Positions 60,720-64,000 of a stretch of DNA of 64,000 nucleotides are shown one piece after another. The notes beneath the pieces are model-generated. The model did not search any database and was not told where the DNA came from. It worked only from the letters and a program-made list of their open reading frames with translations. The DNA is from Berghia stephanieae. Taxonomy: Eukaryota; Mollusca; Gastropoda; Nudibranchia; Aeolidiidae. Each line of letters starts with the position of its first letter. Positions within the stretch are counted from its first letter, which is position 1. Both the position numbers and the translations under genes were made by a program. The DNA lies in assembly GCA_034508935.3 (NCBI GenBank), contig CM067455.1, positions 29,217,639-29,281,638 on the forward strand. The letters run 5' to 3'.

Positions 60720-60890
60720 TGGTTTGGATGATGATGATGGTGATGGGAGGTACCAGGTTTGATTCCCTGCTGCGCTGTGTGGGCTTAACCAAGTCACGTT
60801 CACTTGAAGCACTGCATAGGTTGTTCTACCTTCCCTTGGAATAGACACTAAAAAATTCCCCTTTGAGATGAATTACTTGAAGTTATTTTT
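60720..60890 (+). mobile_element. SINE S2, copy 3 (partial)
   Basis: The body matches the other S2 copies: GTTTGATTCCCTGCTGCGCT, TGTGTGGGCTTAACCAAGTC and TTGAGATGAATTACTTGAAG. The head is replaced by a GAT-rich run. A T-run follows. Confidence 0.6.
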
Positions 60891-62364
60891 TTTTTTTTTT
60901 ACTATTACTTAACTGCTTTTTTTGTTTTTGTTTTTGGAAACAAGGCATACATTAATCCAAAATAGGAATTGAACCCAATACAATCTTGTCTCTCTAGAAC
61001 AACACAGTAAAGACACTTGGTCAGTGATATTCTCCTATACAAATTCTACAATCATAAGTCACGCACCTCTTGTTTCTTTTTCAGCTACTTGATCGCAAAT
61101 TAAATCATGGAAAAGCATTTTCTATTTGTGAAAGTAATAAACTTGTTGTTGTTTAAATGCAGCAACAAAGAAAGAAAAAAACAGAAGGAACTGAGCCATA
61201 AACGGTTTTCTTCCACAATTTTCTATCGTGCTGTGAACAATATCTTGATTACTAGAAAACAAAAAAAATATCAAGATTGGCACCAAAGGTGCAGTCAGAA
61301 TTTGTGGTATTTATAGCAAATAATCAATGAGTGTCCTTTAATTCAATTTTTATTTCATGAGCTATATATGTTAACAATTTGTATTGATGCAGTTTTGATG
61401 AGCATCAAAACAAGGTTTTGATATACCGAGTGAAATTAAAAAGAAAAAAAAACAAACAAACAAACAAAAGACACTAGTTTTTTTAATCTGCTTAATCCCT
61501 TATCACAAGTTGTTTCTTATAAATAGAAAATATGTAAGTGAAAAATAAAGACAGATATTTATATGCTGTCATCATTGTTGACATAATTCAAGCCTCCTTC
61601 AGGGAAGAAGAAAATCATGTGTTAAGTAATACAACAAAACCTTCATCACAATGATTAAAACAAATAAAGTCATTTTAAATCATAAAATGATTAAATAATC
61701 TGTTTAAAAACTTTATATAAAAAAAGCTTTGTATTACCAAAAAACGAATCTAAAAACTAACAAAATAAAAAGATTATTTAAATATATATTTACTGTGAGT
61801 TGAATCATCGATTCTGAAGTGGCGAACGACTGCGCAAAACATTCAGCCAGAGGTACGTTTGTCAGTTGTATGCAAAGTTTTGTTTGTGGAAATTTCTTAC
61901 TGATCAAAAGTAGTTATTTTCAAGAAATTCGTGTCTCTTAGTGAGTGGTGGCTTTAGTTTGTGGTTAAGAGTTTTAATTCTGTACAATTTCTTTAGTTTT
62001 GGTGATTTTCTTCTTCTGCAGTCTTCACTTTAACCCAAGTTTCGTTGCAAAGACATTGACAGTTCACTTCAATACCAGCGCCAGAGTTCTTGTTCCTGTA
62101 TATTCGTCCTTGACATTTGGAACTTTTGGGATCTCTTGACTCAGGCTATCTGCATCAAGATTTTGATTTTATTTCTTGGAAAAAGTCGGTTTACGTTTTG
62201 TTATTTTTATGTGGACTAAAAATTCTCTAAACAAATGTAATAAGACCACATTCAATTATATTAAAGGTTGGGCACAATAACCTCAACTAACTGTCAGTAC
62301 CTTTGCTAGAATAAGAAGCTCACACCAATTAACAAGCCTGACACAAAACAGTCTTTGGAAGCTC
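60891..62364. other. no gene recognised
   Basis: AT-rich sequence. Short frames, including 61,107-61,316, lack motifs. A pair AGGTACGTTTG at about 61,851 looks like a donor but has no matching exon. Confidence 0.45.
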
Positions 62365-62580
62365 TTAATCTTTAATTTCACCTTCAAACGCTTTCCTTTG
62401 TGGTATGTCTTCAATGTAAGGAACACGGCACCCAAAACAATACTCAATCTCAACATTTAGCAAAATCCCTTTCTTCCCTTGATCTTCCCGTAACAATGGT
62501 ACCCGTTTGTCGATTACACGAGATAAGGCTGTCACAGCGTAATTAATTACCGCCGCAGGTGATCCGGTAAGGGGAGAGCA
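62365..62580 (-). CDS. possible terminal exon of an unknown gene
   Basis: The minus-strand acceptor TTTTATTCTTACTCAG is followed by 71 codons and a stop: CSPLTGSPAAVINYAVTALS, RVIDKRVPLLREDQGKKGIL, LNVEIEYCFGCRVPYIEDIP, QRKAFEGEIKD. It is markedly GC-richer than its surroundings and reads like real protein. It enters in phase 0, so it does not fit the phase-1 chain of the receptor and would belong to another gene or an alternative end. I do not recognise the family; a transposon-derived piece is possible. An in-frame ATG upstream gives an alternative reading from 62,613. Confidence 0.45.
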   Translation of the reverse strand, partial: CSPLTGSPAAVINYAVTALSRVIDKRVPLLREDQGKKGILLNVEIEYCFGCRVPYIEDIPQRKAFEGEIKD

Positions 62581-63060
62581 CTGAGTAAGAATAAAAATGC
62601 AAATAACGTGCATTTTAAACTTATTCTACTGCCTTGACATCGAGTAAAGCACCCGATCTTTTACAACTAACTATTTCATTCACTTCTCTTCTTTAATATT
62701 GCTTTTTTTGTGGTGAAATTCCATTGGAAAATAAATTATTTTGAGCTGACAAAGAAGGTAGGTAAAATCTTGCTTTTTAATGTTATTTAATTTAGAAAAA
62801 TATTAAAATAATTACAATGTCACCATGAAGTTTTCTTTTTTAAGAGTCTATTTATAGTAAGCATATCTATTTCTATCACAGTGAAAACAGAATGTTCATT
62901 TAAGCAATAGTTTTTGAGTTATGACCGTTTGAAATTAAAGTGATTGAATTTAGTAAAAGAGATAGTTTGTCAACGGAAAAAATGAAGTCTATAACATACT
63001 TGTAACATAATATTACAACAGCTGAATGTATCTTTTTTTTTCATTTCAAGACCACGTACT
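62581..63060. other. no gene recognised
   Basis: AT-rich sequence with poly-T tracts. No repeat from elsewhere in the window was identified. Confidence 0.4.
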
Positions 63061-64000
63061 ACAGACCTGCCAACCTTCCCAGGATGAAAAGTGTATTCTA
63101 TGACCCTAAAAAGTGTATTTTGTCCGCGTGAGTGGAAAAAAAGTGCCCACTATACACAAATTTATATAAAGCTAACACCAAACCCAAATCAAAATAAACT
63201 CTGATCTTCATCATTCAAGCAATCTCTAGTGATTAAAAAATTATCGATTTATCAAGAAACTCAATGACTATTTTAAATTAGCATAAGGCTTAGAAATTGC
63301 AATATCTAAGGAAATTGCTTTCGAAACACTCAAATAAATGACCAAAAGGCCCCAAACATGTACGTAGTATTGATGCTAGTGCCAGTGGAAGAAGTGGTGG
63401 TTGTTGTAGCTATGGTGCTCTAGTGGTGGTGGTGATGATGATGAAACTGTGGTGGATGTGGTGGTGGTTGTGGCACTGACAATGCTGTGATGGCGGTTGT
63501 AGAAGTGGTGATGCCATGACGGTGGTGGTAAGAGATGATGATGCTGATGAACCAAATGAACTTGTGATGGTGATATCTGCTAGCCCAGTAAATCAGTTAT
63601 GAGTAAGTTTTGAGATATAATATTTGGGAGAGTGGTCTTCAATTCAATACATGACATTTTGCAACAGTGGCAAGATACTTCCATATATGTTATCTAATGA
63701 TCCATCTCTCTCTCTCTCTTTTTTTTTTTCGAGCATTCACTCCTCCTCCTCCTCCTACATACTACTACTTTTACTACTACATCCTACTAATACTATTACT
63801 TTGGTCAAATGATGGGAAATTCCTAAGTATGTAATATGCAAAGACAAGTTAAATACTTCTAAAACGGTTATGGAGAATGCATTTTGAACCAAATACTGTT
63901 CCTAAAACTGCCCACTTTGTAATTCAAGACTCGTACGAAATAATTAAGGAAAAAAAGATCATTATAAATTTTATAAATCAAAATAGAGTAATTTTAGTTA
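63061..64000. mobile_element. hAT-like element (family H1), runs off the window
   Basis: Matches the left and middle of 33,489-34,775 in order: GCCAACCT...TATGACCCTAAA, AAATTTATATAAAGCTAACA, GCAATCTCTAGTGATTA, a GTGGT-rich part and AATCAAAATAGAGTA at the window edge. The left terminus is not clear. The right end lies outside the window. Confidence 0.7.

Overview
The window is repeat-rich, AT-rich animal DNA. GT-AG introns, micro-exons, tRNA-derived SINEs, LINE remains, Ty3/gypsy LTR elements, hAT-, pogo- and Mutator-like DNA transposons and very long (ATT)n, (GTA)n, (GA)n and (CA)n arrays point to an invertebrate. A mollusc, probably a gastropod, fits best, but no marker gene proves it. There are no rRNA genes, CRISPR arrays or bacterial operons.

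The host backbone is one minus-strand gene whose exons lie at 60,031-60,318, 20,906-20,998, 19,682-19,703, 17,548-17,692, 14,639-14,792, 7,899-7,922 and 7,509-7,539. Every junction has an AG acceptor and a GT donor, and all codon phases agree from exon to exon (1, 1, 2, 0, 1, 1). The encoded chain is a glycosylated ectodomain segment, one membrane helix and a cytoplasmic tail, so it looks like a single-pass surface receptor of unknown identity. The 39-kb intron between the first two exons holds most of the mobile DNA. The 5' and 3' ends of the gene were not found.

Region by region: 1-7.5 kb holds LINE remains, SINEs and microsatellites. At 7.5-15 kb lie the last exons found, a 1.2-kb Mutator-like miniature element (7,973-9,143), a 99-bp tandem amplification of an exon end with its splice donor (10,482-10,910), and a 3.7-kb DNA transposon (10,920-14,636) that carries its own spliced gene for a 187-residue protein. 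That transposon inserted on the receptor's splice donor, duplicated it in its 9-bp target site, and rebuilt a donor with its own terminal bases. 15.5-16.4 kb is a decayed transposon-type gene. 17-30 kb holds receptor exons and huge trinucleotide arrays with a palindromic SINE pair. 30-41 kb is a nest: an old gypsy element inside a SINE-like retroposon, itself hit by a hAT-like element and another copy of that retroposon, then a LINE split by a DNA transposon that contains a pogo element. 41-44 kb holds a hAT miniature element and microsatellites. 44.5-59.4 kb is a block present three times in tandem, ending in a nearly whole young gypsy element. 60-64 kb carries the ectodomain exon, a possible terminal exon of another gene and the start of a further hAT-like repeat.

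Most notable are the splice-neutral transposon at 10.9-14.6 kb with its unknown gene and fourfold-repeated splice acceptor, the amplified exon end beside it, an apparently undescribed ~540-bp retroposon family (here called R1), and the suspicious triplicated block, whose middle unit looks like unpolished sequence.
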